Notes: generated from the letters alone by a model not told the origin. Positions 53,327 through 64,000 are shown, counted from the stretch's first letter. The stretch: 64,000 nucleotides of DNA from Daphnia pulex (GCF_021134715.1 NC_060023.1:6324001-6388000), one strand, 5' to 3'. Numbers and translations: made by a program.

Positions 53327-53378
53327 CACTGTAATAAAATGATAGTTTATTTAAGTAAACTATCATTTTATTGTAGTG
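53327..53378. repeat. Subterminal hairpin of the transposon
   Basis: CACTGTAATAAAATGATAG continuing to TTTA is followed after six bases by its reverse complement, 23-base arms with one mismatch. It sits six bases inside the left terminal repeat; the right end has no equivalent. Confidence 0.75.
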
Positions 53379-53790
53379 GACCCAGTAAAGTAGAAGTATC
53401 ACCAAGTGGGCGTATTTTTTTTTTGTTTCAATGTCAATATTACTAAAGACACACTGCTATATCACTGGTAGCCACTATTTTCCTACAGGCTTACTTTGTT
53501 TTCAGTAGCGGCCACTGTACTTTTACTGGCGCATAACTGCTGTTTAACTGCAGTAGCCACAAATACCACTCTATTTTTACTGAGAGACACGAGGCACACT
53601 GAGTTTTACCTAGTGGCCACTGTACTTCTACTAACTCACACTGATATGGCGTTTCACTGTTTTGATAGGCCGCCTACTTATGAATAACTGTATATATATT
53701 TCATGTATACCAAATTTACTAGGCAAAAAAGAATGACAAACCTGTATATATATACAAAAATGAAAAGTTTATTTCGATGCAACACATCCA

Positions 53791-56503
53791 TTAATCTTTT
53801 TCAAACCTAATGTAGTTTTTCATACAATACATTTCATTTTCACAAAGAAGAAGAAAAGATTTGGAAATGACATCCTGTGGGATTATTGCCTTTGTTAGGG
53901 AACGAGAGCCGTTACGATTGATTTTTGATACTACAGAGCCCAAATCGTTCAAAGTGTGCTCATCAAGTATAGGAAAGTGTCTCTTAAAAGGAATGTTTTC
54001 TCCAATAAAGACATAGAAACTTTCAAGAGAATTAGAGCGGTTGGATACCCAGCAAGTACGTTCATCATTTGCACAAGTGCAGTCAAGACAAATTTTGAAA
54101 ATTTTTAGAATATTGTAAGTCTTTCCATCAAGACAATTAATAACAGAGTTGTTACGTTTGAAACGCGAGGAATAGGACATACAAGAGAAGATTTCACCGT
54201 TGGCCGCAAGCCTTTCATAACTCAAGCATGCCGTGCAAATCATTTGTTTTCCTAATCTGTTTTGAATTGAATTGACGTCTTCTGGTTGTAGAAAATTTTG
54301 TAGACTTTTACCCAGCCCTCGGACTGTACGATTTCCTGACAAGGGAGCGTCTAATCTATGATACATTTCTTTAACCAAGTCTTCCGCAAACGGAATATGA
54401 AGTTTAGCGTAGTCGCGAGCGTTTGCCTTCTTCAAAACGGAAGAGAAAATTTGTTTTCCTATCTGTGTTGTCCCGTGACAAGCATATTTAAGTGTCCCGC
54501 CTATATCTTCGTACATGAATGCCGAATAAGCCCATGGGCACCCCCAATAAGTCACAGAATCTACAACATGTTGTAACAGGTGAACGTTATAACTAACTTG
54601 ATCTTCCCCATACAGCAACTCAACTTGAGAAACACATTTAAAAAAAAGTTTACGAACTACTTCAACGTCTTCACGAGAAATATTTTTCTTTAACAACATG
54701 TGCATCCCTTTAACCAGAATAAGCCAATGTTTATAATACTTGTGAGGCAACAAGTGTCTCAGTACAACTGGGCTGTAAAATAAAAGCCAAACTCGAAACT
54801 CACTCGCTTTCCAGATGAGCCGGTGATCAAGAGATCGCAAAACTCGGCGAATTTCATCAGGAGGGCAAGCAGTTAAGATTATTTCGTCTATGAGCTTGCC
54901 ATTTTTGATGTGAAAGGGTTCGTTGGTACTAGTTAACCAAAGATTCAAAAATTGCTTGACTATTCCAAGCAGAATGCAATGCATATAATCTGGTACTACA
55001 CCTTTTATGACATCAAAAAAGGGAAGCAGATACAATAACGACATCCCTTTCACCCCACCTACATGTTGGGTGAGTGAAAGGGTTGCAGTTTGGGCTTGTT
55101 CGTAGGATTTTTCGTGACTTCTGTTTGGGGGTAAAGGATGGACAAGGGGATACACTTGAACAGTGCCGTCGCCCTTAGCAACACGTTTGCCCTCATGCTC
55201 ACAAAATCCGCAACCATAAGAGCCATTGTACTGCATGAAATTGGTTAACATGGCTCTAGCCGGAGCATCGGCAACCAGCAAAGGGAAGGCTACTTTTGAA
55301 ATGTGATTTCTGCCAGAAGAATCTTTCCATTGAAAGCCTTTCTTAGAAAGTCGTCGAGCTTGAATTATGAAGGGCTCAAGAAATGTATCGACGTTCGGCT
55401 TTTCATTGCCAAACCACAGGCAGCAAATAACGATATGTTTTGCCTTTTCATTATAGTTTAGTTCATTAATAGACAGTAATAAAGGCCATACAGAGAATTT
55501 GGAAGAATGGAAAATTTTCACGCCGTCGGTGTTAACTGTCACTGAAAAATTCCCGTCTTCCAATAAAAATTGTTTTAGTTTTTCTTCTCTATATAAGTCT
55601 CCCGTATATATTTCGCCTAACATTTTCCCATCAGAAAAAAGGCCATCCAGCTTGCGTGCGGATATTTTGTCGCCAACGTCATGCGAATCGAAAATTTTTC
55701 GAAATTGTTCTTCCAACGAGCCCACCAAAAAATAGCAATTTTTTTTCGCAAGTTCTTTAGTTGACATTGACAAATTACAGGTTTTACAAGTTAATGTACC
55801 CTCACTCTCTCCCAGATAACTGGAGCAGTGCTCGCAGTAGTAATGTAGAGTTGCAGCACTTGATTTGATATCAAAAATTTTTTCAAATAAGTACCGGCTT
55901 TTAGAGAGAACGGATGGCACAAGAAGGCTTAGGAGTTGCAATAAATCGGACAGAGAAGACTTAGTTAAATTGTGTCTGAGGAAAAATGCCATAATTAATG
56001 AAAGCAACTGGCCTTTTGAAAGATTGGTATCGGAAAATAGAGGTTCCTCTGACACCGGTTCCTCTGACACCGGTTCCTCGTCCCCTACGTCTTCGCTCGT
56101 AACATTTTCATACTCTTCTCTTTCTGCCGATCTCGGGGGATTCTAAGTTACAAATTACGAAAGAAATAATTAAGCAAATTTGCCGAAACGTACTGATTGC
56201 ACTGTGGTGCATTAAAGTTATACTTCAGCAGAAAAATGTTCGTTAGAAGAAGAATTTAGGCCTACAAGCTCTTCACCACCCCCAAACTGAGTTTCGTCTT
56301 CCGTATATTCATTGTGTTCTGTAACATTGACAAATGAAATTTTTTATTTCAGTTATAACATTTAGCTAGTAATATGCAAGCTTACGGTGCATTCCTTTAA
56401 GTTTCCAGTTGAAAGCCGTCGATCTTGGAACATCCCTCACTACTCCGTCGATAGATCTTTTTCGCCAAAGACGATACGGCCCTCGAGGTTGATTTTTATT
56501 CAT
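53791..56503 (-). CDS. Tnp2/Transposase_21-type transposase
   Basis: The main exon 53791-56142 (784 codons) contains the family signatures: a Cys-pair segment (CEHCSSYLGESEG...CKTCNLSM), NTDGVKIFHSSKFSVWPLLL with INELN, the ADAPARAMLTNFMQYNGSYG / CGFCEHEG block, VVPDYMHCILLGIVKQFL, and a DUF4218-like part (YNVHLLQHVVDSV, YWGCPWAYSAFMYEDIGGTL, HGTTQIGKQIF). It would cut and join the element ends in the nucleus. Upstream exons on the minus strand are likely: 56386-56503 (starting MNKNQPRGPYRLWRKRSIDG) and 56225-56318, but the middle one is out of frame by one base at a run of four C near 56280, so the extreme N-terminus is uncertain. Length of the core is in the usual range for the family. The core shows no stop codons. 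Confidence 0.8.
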
Positions 56504-56925
56504 TTTTCACGACACAAATCGTTCACTTTAATTATGTTATTCGTTCGAGTTATAATAAATTTTCACGCCACGAGTTTAAAGGAGCAGACGATAGAAAACC
56601 GAATACACAAAACATGCTCATGGCTCTGATGCCATATATCACATGCGTATAACCTAAGATAAGCAATAAATTCTGGTGTTTCCATGTAAATGCTGAAATT
56701 TCTAACGATACTATAAAAAAAATTTTTTTTAATCAAACGAAGCTGAAAATTGAAATTATTGGCCGAAACATTTGATAATGTCACCGCACCGCCACCACTG
56801 TAAGCTTCCGTCCACGAAAGGAAGTCTCAAATAAACGCCCCTTAATAGTGAAACAACATGCAATTTTTCCATCTTACGTGTATTTTGTGATTAAAAAAGC
56901 GTTTCGGCGAAATTCAGGATAAATT
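56504..56925. promoter_or_regulatory. Shared divergent promoter region inside the transposon
   Basis: About 420 bases separate the two start codons on opposite strands. No clear TATA box in a sensible place; the region presumably drives both genes. Confidence 0.4.
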
Positions 56926-58892
56926 ATGCCACAGTTTGGTGAAATAAAGAAATTTATCTTGTTTTTGTACAAGGGACAAAAAACAGATATCTTGCTGGTG
57001 GGCCAAAAGGAAATGTTTTGTGATCCTTACGAAAACGAAACATTCATTTCTTTTGAAGATTCTGATTTAAACATAAATTGGAAGGGGGTGGCTAAACGTG
57101 GTAAAGGCAATATTCCACCGGGAGAAATGAAAATCAGAGTTCTTCTAAGCAACGGTATTCTATAATTTTTCAAAAGCCGTGCTAAACGTTTTGTGCTAAA
57201 CTTATTTCTCTTACAGACAGTAAAGAATACTTGGAAAGTATTTCTCAATTGTTCAACACAAAGAAAATGTCCCTTGATGCAATTGTAAAGTTGCACACGG
57301 AAAATGATTACCAGATAATGTCAACAAATACAAAGATAGAAAAGGATGAGGCAACCAATTGTGAAGATGCTAACGTTGAGGGACAATGTGGAGAAAGCGA
57401 CGATGACAAAGATGCCAAAGATAACGGTGACATGGACGAAGAGGATGATCCTAGGGAGCTGGTTACGACAGACAAGAATCAAAATGTACTCCCAATTAAC
57501 CAACGCAGCGCTGTGCGCAAGAGACAGGCGCCATCCAGACTTAATCTTGAAGCAACACAAATTAATGTTTATGAGGATTTGACAACAAGTAAAAAAGCTA
57601 AGCCAAGTAGTAAACAACAGAAGGAAATTATGAGCATAGCCCACAAGACAGCTTCTGATCGCATACTATCTCTTGTAATTAAGTTACATTCTATACTGTT
57701 TAAAATTTACCTATGTTAATAATATTCATTTACTTAGGACCAATTAAATGACTCCTTTGATGATGCAACAACTGAAAATGACGTAAAAGGGCATAGTTCA
57801 CCGCAAGGGAAGGACATGTTGGATTCAACCTTGGCAAAAATACTGGTAACTAAATTACATTTTAAAAAAGGCAAGTTACAAAACATAAGAACATTATTAT
57901 ACTTAGGTTGAATGCACCAACACTCCTTTGGGCAAGCAAAGCCCTGTTTCAGTGGGACGGAAAGACAACAGTTTAAAAAGAGCTGATTGTGGCAGCAGTT
58001 GCTGTCAAGAAAAAGATGCTATTATTGGCGAACTCAAGTTGGAAATCAAATTTCAAAAAGGTATGCACATATTAAACACTATCATCTGTAAACGTTCACT
58101 ATGTAATATTCCAAACTTTTCAGATCTCAATAAGACGTTATCAATGCAGACGACTGTTTTGACTGACGTGAGGAAATTGTTATTGAAGTTCAGTAGCCAG
58201 CAACTAATATCTACACCTAGCCAGCAACTAGCTCCACCTAGTACGTCTAACAGCGGCAACTTTTTAAATTATGCCAACCAGTCAAGCACATCAGGCGATT
58301 TGACGGGCCATCCGAAATTTGTTGGGGGAAACTGTGCTCAGATGCCAAACTCAGAAATGTCAGATAAGATGGGCAGCGACTCATTGGGAGATACGTTATC
58401 CACGATCGAGGATGAAAGTGATGGCCAACTTTACGATCACGTAAGTTTAAAGACCTCTCTAATGCACCAATATGATACTCATTCTAAATGCCGTTATTTT
58501 TGCAGAAAAGTTTTCCGATACCTGAAACTGTAATGCGTAGGCTGATGAAGGGTCCCGTCACCCACTTTGTTTCGCACTTGATGGACAAGTTGTACACGGA
58601 TCAGTACCTAGCGACCCATAAAATGACCGATATGGGAGGTAGCGGCGTGGGAAGCAAAAGACTTGCCATGAACAAACATGAGCTTCAACATATAATTGGT
58701 GACTGGCAGTTATTGGGATATTTTAGCACTTAGCTAACATCCTTTTTTTTGTATATTTTAAAAATCAATGTTCTTTTCCTTGCAGATAGAGTTCTAGATT
58801 GCGGATTGGTTAACCTGGATGGGTCTTTAGTAAATGAAAAAATGGTAAAAAATGCAATCTCTCGCAAATTCAATAATTCTCGTGCTAAGTAG
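56926..58892 (+). CDS. BEN-domain protein carried by the transposon
   Basis: Seven exons join in frame with GT-AG introns: 56926-57154, 57217-57674, 57738-57845, 57907-58060, 58124-58440, 58506-58698 and 58786-58892, giving 521 residues. The N-terminal 76 residues (MPQFGEIKKFILFLYKGQK...) are unassigned. An acidic region (GESDDDKDAKDNGDMDEEDD) and a basic stretch (AVRKRQAPSR, SKKAKPSSK) suggest a nuclear protein. A helical stretch (EKDAIIGELKLEIKFQKDLN) may form a coiled coil. The C-terminal 100 residues resemble a BEN domain: VSHLMDKLYTDQYLATHKMT, KRLAMNKHELQHIIGD, NAISRKFNNSRAK. BEN domains bind DNA or proteins in chromatin. All seven exons keep the frame, so the gene looks intact. It is divergent from the transposase, so it may be an accessory DNA-binding protein of the element, which is inference. 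Confidence 0.75.
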
Positions 58893-59374
58893 ACGACATT
58901 GTATTTTTCCTTTTCACTATTTCACTATGACTCTTCCGTCAACGTGCTGTTTGTTGTATTTTATGAGTAAAATACAATTAACTGAGCTATATATATATTG
59001 TACCAAGCTTTCTTTTACTGCATTTATACTACAAATTTACCAGAGTGTTACTATTGTAAAATTACATATTTACTAATATTTTATTAGCTTTATATTGCAG
59101 TATTATTGTGCTACACGCACTATATATTTACGGTATTCTCACACTATTACTGCGGAATTACTGTTATAATATTTTACATTTACTGCATTTCATTATAAGT
59201 TTACTAGGGTTTCACTTGAAATTTACTGCTTCAGTACTGTTTGCTTCATTAAAACAAATAATCTTCTGCTCTAGTATTTCTGTAGTATTTTCAAAATATT
59301 ATTGTCATAATACTTGTCCCAAAATCCTTCAGTATTACTTGAGTTTTCTCATATTATTACTTAAGTACATTCTA

Positions 59375-59392
59375 AGTACTTTTTCACCTGGG
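59375..59392 (-). repeat. Right terminal inverted repeat
   Basis: AGTACTTTTTCACCTGGG; mate at 53303-53320. Confidence 0.8.
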
Positions 59393-60024
59393 AGTACTGG
59401 AACTAGGTCACTTGAACTATCTGCCAACTGTGGTAAATATACGCCAACGAAGTTATCATTCGAAATGAAACGAATAAATTGTGGTCAACATGTCAATAGT
59501 AAAAAATGGGGAGCTTACAAGTTTTCACATTATACGACACATCAACTTGTCTTGTTTTTCGCTTTTTTAAGGTTTTAAACTACCGCTAGATGGCGTTTTG
59601 AAGAAACTGGATTTTTTTGAAAAATTGTTAATAACTACCGCAAGATAGAGAGCTGCCGTTCACAATGTTATTTGCTTCAAAGGTTTTTGCGCTTCTCCAT
59701 CCGAGCCACCAACGACTTGGGTGAGTGGAGTGTAGATTGCGCCCTGCGGACGAATGACCAAGTTAAGACGTATTTCTCGGAGGAAAATCCCGTTAGGAGC
59801 ACCGCCAAGGCGGGGCCGTAACGTCTGCCAACTCGCTGGCCGCACTCCAGTTCATCTGATCTGAACGTGACAAACAGAACTTGGGCAGTTCCTTCACCTT
59901 ATTCTTTCTGCCTTCGTTCGTGAATGTTGACTGTTTACGTTGAATGTTAACAATACGACTGACAGGCCTCAACACTACACGACGCTCAGGAAACAAAATA
60001 GAAATTTTTTAAAAGGAATAAATA
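59393..60024. other. No confident gene; open minus-strand patch 59660-59996
   Basis: On the minus strand an ATG at 59996 opens a frame (VVLRPVSRIVNIQRKQSTF, KELPKFCLSRSDQMNWSA) that stops at 59793, and a second frame continues (GGAPNGIFLREIRLNLVIRP, GAIYTPLTQVVGGSDG) to 59660. It may be a damaged exon of a cellular gene; no family recognised. Confidence 0.3.
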
Positions 60025-60208
60025 TGTGATGATGCCATCTGGCAACACGCACCCGTGGGCTCCATATATAGGAGAGGACCCCCTCCCTATGCCGGTCAGT
60101 CTCAGTCAGTCTCTCTCAGTCTCTGTCTGCTCTTCATAGAGCACTGGTCATGTCAAATACACTGATCCGAGCCGCAATCTCTCTCTCTCTCGTTCTGACT
60201 TCATCACA
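60025..60208 (+). mobile_element. Possible solo LTR
   Basis: A 184-base segment starts TGTGATGA and ends TCATCACA, the inverted ends expected of an LTR, and contains TATATAGG near 60065, CT-rich sequence and a CACTGATC block. TTTGGTAGCGGGAAG lies 12 bases beyond the end where a primer-binding site could be, but I cannot match it to a tRNA and there is no second LTR or internal gene. Confidence 0.4.
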
Positions 60209-60932
60209 AAATGGACAATTTGGTAGCGGGAAGTGTAGTTGCCATGTAGCCAAGTGGTTCTTTTTCAATGCGATTTCGAATGAATTATATATACCAGGGG
60301 AATGGACAGAGCTCTAGACTCCGGTCTTTAGCTCTGGTTTCACTTCACCTAGGCTAACGAAGGGAGCTCTGATCTCAGAGCCTAGGGAAATAAAAGGGTT
60401 GAGAGCGGCGAAAGGAAAGAGATGAAGCTCCACCCCCAAGGTGGAAATGGACGAAAAAGACGCTAGTTTTCGCCAAAAACCCTAAAATTAGAATAATTAA
60501 ATGAGACAAACGAAAAATAACACCTCTTGCATTGTTATACATAGCATAAATCAATATCTCCTTTATATAATTATGAAAACGGCTTGTGAAAATATTCGCA
60601 GCCGGGGAAGATTTTGATTTTTAAAGAGGGGAGGGTATCAAAACTTTGTCCTTTAATTAGTAACCTTAAACTAAATATTTTTAAAAAATAAAGTAAACCA
60701 AAAGATAGCCCGTGAAAATTTGATTAAAACTATGTATCTAAAAAAATTAGAATATAAAAAAATGTGTCTACAAATTAAGAAAAACAAAAAACCCACGGAA
60801 AAAGTGGACTACGGCAAAATGAAAAAAATCAATTTTCATTTCGCTGTATTTTAAAAACTAATTGTCCAAAATTGGCGAAATTTGGAAAAAAAATTGTTTA
60901 GGGCGTTGATATAAATTTATTTCTTTCATTAG
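60209..60932. other. No gene seen
   Basis: AT-rich intergenic sequence. Confidence 0.45.
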
Positions 60933-62080
60933 ACGACCATCATTTGGGACGCTTCAACGGGCCAGTGCACGCAGCAGTTTGCTTTCCATTCCACCACAGC
61001 ACTCGACGTAGATTGGCAGTCGAATGTCAGTTTTGCCTCATGCTCCACTGACCAGTGTATTCATGTTTGTAAGCTGGGCAGTGACAAGCCAACCGCATCA
61101 ATGATCTCCAAATTAAAGCAAGCCTGTGGCTTCGAGTATACTTTGAATCTTCAGCGTATGTTTCAAGACATTGGAGTCAGTAAAGATCTCAACGAACAAT
61201 GTAAGCGACATCTGGCCAACTCTGCTGAACCACTCGACATCGATTTCAGTATTCAGGTTTGTTTGGTGTCAAACATAGATTTGAGAATCCCTTAATCGTT
61301 ACATTTATATTTGTCTAAATATAATTACATCGCATGTGCAACAGGTCCTGTCATCTGGTTCTTGGCCGTTTCAGCAATCAGTCAATTTTTCTCTTCCATC
61401 TGAACTCGAGCGCTCCGTCCAACGTTTTACTACTTTTTACAGCAGCCAGCACAGTGGGCGCAAACTGCTCTGGCTCTTTCAAATGTCTAAAGGCGAATTA
61501 GTCACCAACTGTTTCAAAAATAGATACACACTTCAGGTTTCTGATAATTTGGTTTAGATTACAGTTATTAAAAAAATTTGTAACACCATTTATTCTTATA
61601 GGCATCAACTTCTATAGGCCAATCATTTTTGTGATGCAACTGGAATCAAAATGGATTTACTACTGCAGGTAGCTTCTACTGAACAAATATTAAAGATTTT
61701 TTTTATTCACAGATTTTTTTAACAGGTGGCGCAGATTCTCTTAAAATCGAAGCTCTTGTCGTCTGAAGACGACGAAAATGATTTGCAACAAACTTCTCTC
61801 TCTTTGTTGGATACAAAAAGTAAGTACCAATTCTTTTCCGCTGTGTTTATCAACGAGAAAGCGTTGTATTTTTTCTCATTTCATTTCTCACAAAATTGTG
61901 ACTAACACTTTTTTATTTTTACTGTTCTCTCTCATAGCAAAAAGTTGCGTGTTAACATCAACATTCCAATGAAGGCTGAATTGAAACAAGAGCAAGAAGC
62001 CACGCAACGGCATTTAGAAGAGGATCGAAAGCTACTGATCCAAGCGGAACTTGTACGCATCATGAAGATGCGCGTAGGAG
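60933..62080 (+). pseudogene. Chimeric TBL1-CUL1 gene fragment, broken
   Basis: The first exon (60933-61256, acceptor ATTAG before it) encodes one WD40 blade of TBL1/TBL1XR1 ([38 protein letters not shown]) and then, without a break in frame, the C-terminal cullin homology of CUL1 ([38 protein letters not shown]). Later exons are 61345-61536 ([28 protein letters not shown]), 61602-61668, 61726-61819 (ILLKSKLL) and 61938-62080 ([25 protein letters not shown]). Exon 61602-61668 has lost about 40 bases and contains a stop; the last exon ends in a stop soon after the neddylation-site segment, so the winged-helix end that recruits RBX1 is incomplete. Introns are present, so it is a genomic duplication, not a retrocopy. 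Confidence 0.8.
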
Positions 62081-62649
62081 ACTAGAAGAAAGGCTGGCGT
62101 TGATCAAAGACTCAGTTGCTGAGATCGTCCATTTTGATTGTTGTTTATATACTCTTACTCTTGTTTTGTTTATATAATCTTACTCTTGTTTCATTTAGTA
62201 ATTTATGACCTGACACATGGCGTACAATAATAGCTGGGAGGAGACATATTTTACAGACAAGGAGGGAGAAGAAATACGAGCAAATGGTAGGGAAAAAGAA
62301 GAAGAAGAATGACGACTTTTGCCAGGCTCAGCCGAATCCTTTTTTATCTTTTTCTTTCCCTTCATCCGCTCCCAATGCGAAATCCTTCACGTTCGGATGC
62401 CTTTGATTCTCTTTTCATGTCTCCTGGCACAACAGAAACACATACATGGCCGATCGCAGAAACGAATAGATAATAAAAAATGAAAATAAACCAGGGAAAA
62501 AGGAAATTACACAAAAAGGATAGAATTCTCAGTTTTCGAAATTTGGAACTGATCAAAAAAAAAAATTTGAAGGAGAAAGCAAAGGAGTAGACTGGTTCCA
62601 TGTTCCAAAGACATCGAGTTAACGTTTTGCTAAGTTAACGGCTTTGAGG
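62081..62649. other. No gene seen
   Basis: Just after 62080 another frame is open briefly ([18 protein letters not shown]), perhaps from a third source. The rest is AT-rich. Confidence 0.35.
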
Positions 62650-63376
62650 CTATTGCTTCTTCTTGGGTTTTTCTTGAGTTTTCCGGTGAGCGTTCCTAGT
62701 TTTACGCGTTGCTGCATCTAAGATTAAATTCAATTAGAAATCAATAATTAAATGGTTAAAAAAATTTAATTATTGAATTTACGGTTTGATGCCGAAGTTA
62801 TGAATCCGTCAATGGTTGCTTCATTGGATTTAGGAATCCGGTATCCATATGGGGTACGGCATTCCTCAATCCTATCAAGCATTTGTTGACCAGAGAAAAT
62901 GGTGAAATTTTTGGGAATACCCCAGATTTTTCCCTCCGTTTCCTTGTCCGATTCCTTGATGGTGTCTAATCCGTACGTCATAAAGATAACGGAGGCTGGA
63001 TCAATTCCAGCAATTTGAAAGTTCTTTAAGTTGGATATCTAAATTTATATGAAAAAAAATTTAGAAATTGTAGGGATGACTTCGATGAGTGATTTTGATA
63101 AATTGGGAAATACTTACATAGTTAGAGATTTTGCCGTTGTAATCTCCTGGGCAATTCATCATATACCCAATTTTCCAATTTTGGGCATAGTGATATTGGA
63201 GAATTGAGGCAGCGTATCCCAGCGGCAAATGTAAATCTGTTTTGCCAGCGCCAGCACGGTCGTGGTGTATCATGGAATCTTCTGTAGCCAGAATAGATCC
63301 CTTTGCAGCAACTTCTTGGATGATGTGTATCTCGTATTCGAGACCCGTTTGCTCCCGCAAGAATCCTCTGATTAGC
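62650..63376 (-). CDS. Unrecognised protein, three 3' exons
   Basis: Exons 63118-63376, 62783-63038 and 62650-62717 are joined by clean GT-AG introns with frame kept. The first gives LIRGFLREQTGLEYEIHI, AAKGSILATEDSMIHHDRAG, DLHLPLGYAASILQYHY and MMNCPGDYNGKISNY; the second NFQIAGIDPASVIFMTYGLD, GIPKNFTIFSGQQMLDRIEE, TPYGYRIPKSNEATIDGFIT; the third is a basic tail (HAATRKTRNAHRKTQEKPKK) ending in a stop. Conserved-looking His/Asp/Gly clusters suggest an enzyme, but I cannot name a family. Upstream exons lie beyond 63376 and were not found; a frame at about 63440-63500 does not join. The splicing makes it a likely real gene. Confidence 0.5.
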
Positions 63377-64000
63377 CTATAAATAGAAAAAAGTCAGATT
63401 TAAAAAAAAAATTAAATTAATTATTACTAAGTTAGTGTCTATCTCGTAATGAGATCGTGATCGGGACGATTCCAGCCACGCCACGTTTCTTTTCCCAACC
63501 CCCCTGCACGGTCACCTGACCTGTCTGTCTTTATGACCTGAGCCATTAAGCGCCCTCTAATCTTGTACGCATTTTAATTCGTCTACTGAAAAGGACCTTG
63601 CTAGTTATTTCATTCGGGCGTCGGGATGTTATTGTAATAGCAAAAATGATTATTGAGGGGACGCGTACGGTTCTTGTATGTTACACCATAGAATGGGGGA
63701 GGGGATGCGTGTCTATCGCGCAAAGTCATCCGAGCAAAACGAGTCGAGCGTTTGCATCGTCATTTTTCGAATGAATAGAAAATTGGGAAAATAAAAATCA
63801 ATTCAAAAATGCGATCCATTCTTCATGTTCTACTCCACCGTGACTGCGCACCGTCGATTGTCCCGAAAGTGACGTGAAGCGTTTTGTTTCATTTTGAAAC
63901 GCGATTTCAATTTCTCGGCTCGCATCAAAAACATCGCATCAAAAACATTTCCCAGATTACGAGTCTACTTATGAACGATTTAAAAAATCGAATACTAAAT
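63377..64000. other. No further gene seen
   Basis: The upstream region of the preceding gene; no exon that joins in frame was found within the window. Confidence 0.4.

Larger units (their letters stand above)
53303..59392. mobile_element. DNA transposon with Tnp2-type transposase and BEN-domain gene
   Basis: A 6,090-bp element with 18-base terminal inverted repeats CCCAGGTAAAAAAGTACT (53303-53320) and, inverted, CCCAGGTGAAAAAGTACT (59375-59392), one mismatch. AG flanks both ends (53301-53302, 59393-59394), a possible 2-bp target duplication. Subterminal regions are dense in TTTACTG/TACTGTA motifs, as in EnSpm/CACTA elements. It carries two divergent genes and no obvious host gene. Confidence 0.8.

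Noticed and set aside
59108-59578. Open frame of 156 codons at the right side of the transposon
   Set aside because: It covers the AT-rich subterminal TTTACTG repeats and crosses the terminal inverted repeat; composition is that of non-coding sequence.

Overview
This is arthropod nuclear DNA, most likely from a cladoceran crustacean of the Daphnia type. The case rests on short GT-AG introns (mostly 45-90 bases), TATA-driven RR-1 cuticle-protein genes in tandem, intron-containing tRNA genes, a BEL/Pao retrotransposon, MITE-like palindromes, and an AT-rich background studded with gene fragments. The species is inferred; no species-specific marker was tested.

Layout. 1-5 kb: a decayed non-LTR retrotransposon end and one arm of a 2.5-kb inverted repeat whose partner lies at 50.3-52.8 kb. 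5.9-21.6 kb: four intact RR-1 cuticle genes (three near-identical, one divergent) plus two relics, all explained by three rounds of duplication of a two-gene unit. Lodged among them are a small family of secreted-peptide genes on the minus strand (11.4-13.0 kb), four tRNA-Thr(CGT) genes with introns, and a near-perfect 592-bp palindromic MITE. 21.9-26.8 kb: two tandem BTB/POZ genes on the minus strand; the second carries an RPA70 N-terminal (RPA70N) domain in the same predicted protein. 28.3-29.5 kb: a six-pass lipid-phosphate-phosphatase-like protein that has lost its catalytic motifs and ends in PPxY and YPxL motifs. 31-39 kb: gene relics (SecA-like helicase), three inverted-repeat elements and a few unrecognised exons. 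39.6-46.2 kb: a BEL/Pao element with LTRs that appear identical and a perfect 5-bp target duplication, but with reverse transcriptase and RNase H deleted. 48.7 kb: a stray kinesin-5 coiled-coil exon. 53.3-59.4 kb: a complete-looking DNA transposon bearing divergent genes for a Tnp2-type transposase and a BEN-domain protein. 60.0-62.1 kb: an LTR-like segment and a chimeric, broken TBL1-CUL1 gene. 62.6-63.4 kb: the 3' end of an unrecognised minus-strand gene.

The cuticle genes encode chitin-binding exoskeleton proteins and probably share control, since their TATA/start regions are nearly identical. The BTB proteins would be expected to act as CUL3-type substrate adaptors, one with a replication-protein interaction domain attached. 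Much of the rest is transposon activity and its debris. Exon joins were deduced by reading splice signals and frame; none is confirmed by transcript data.
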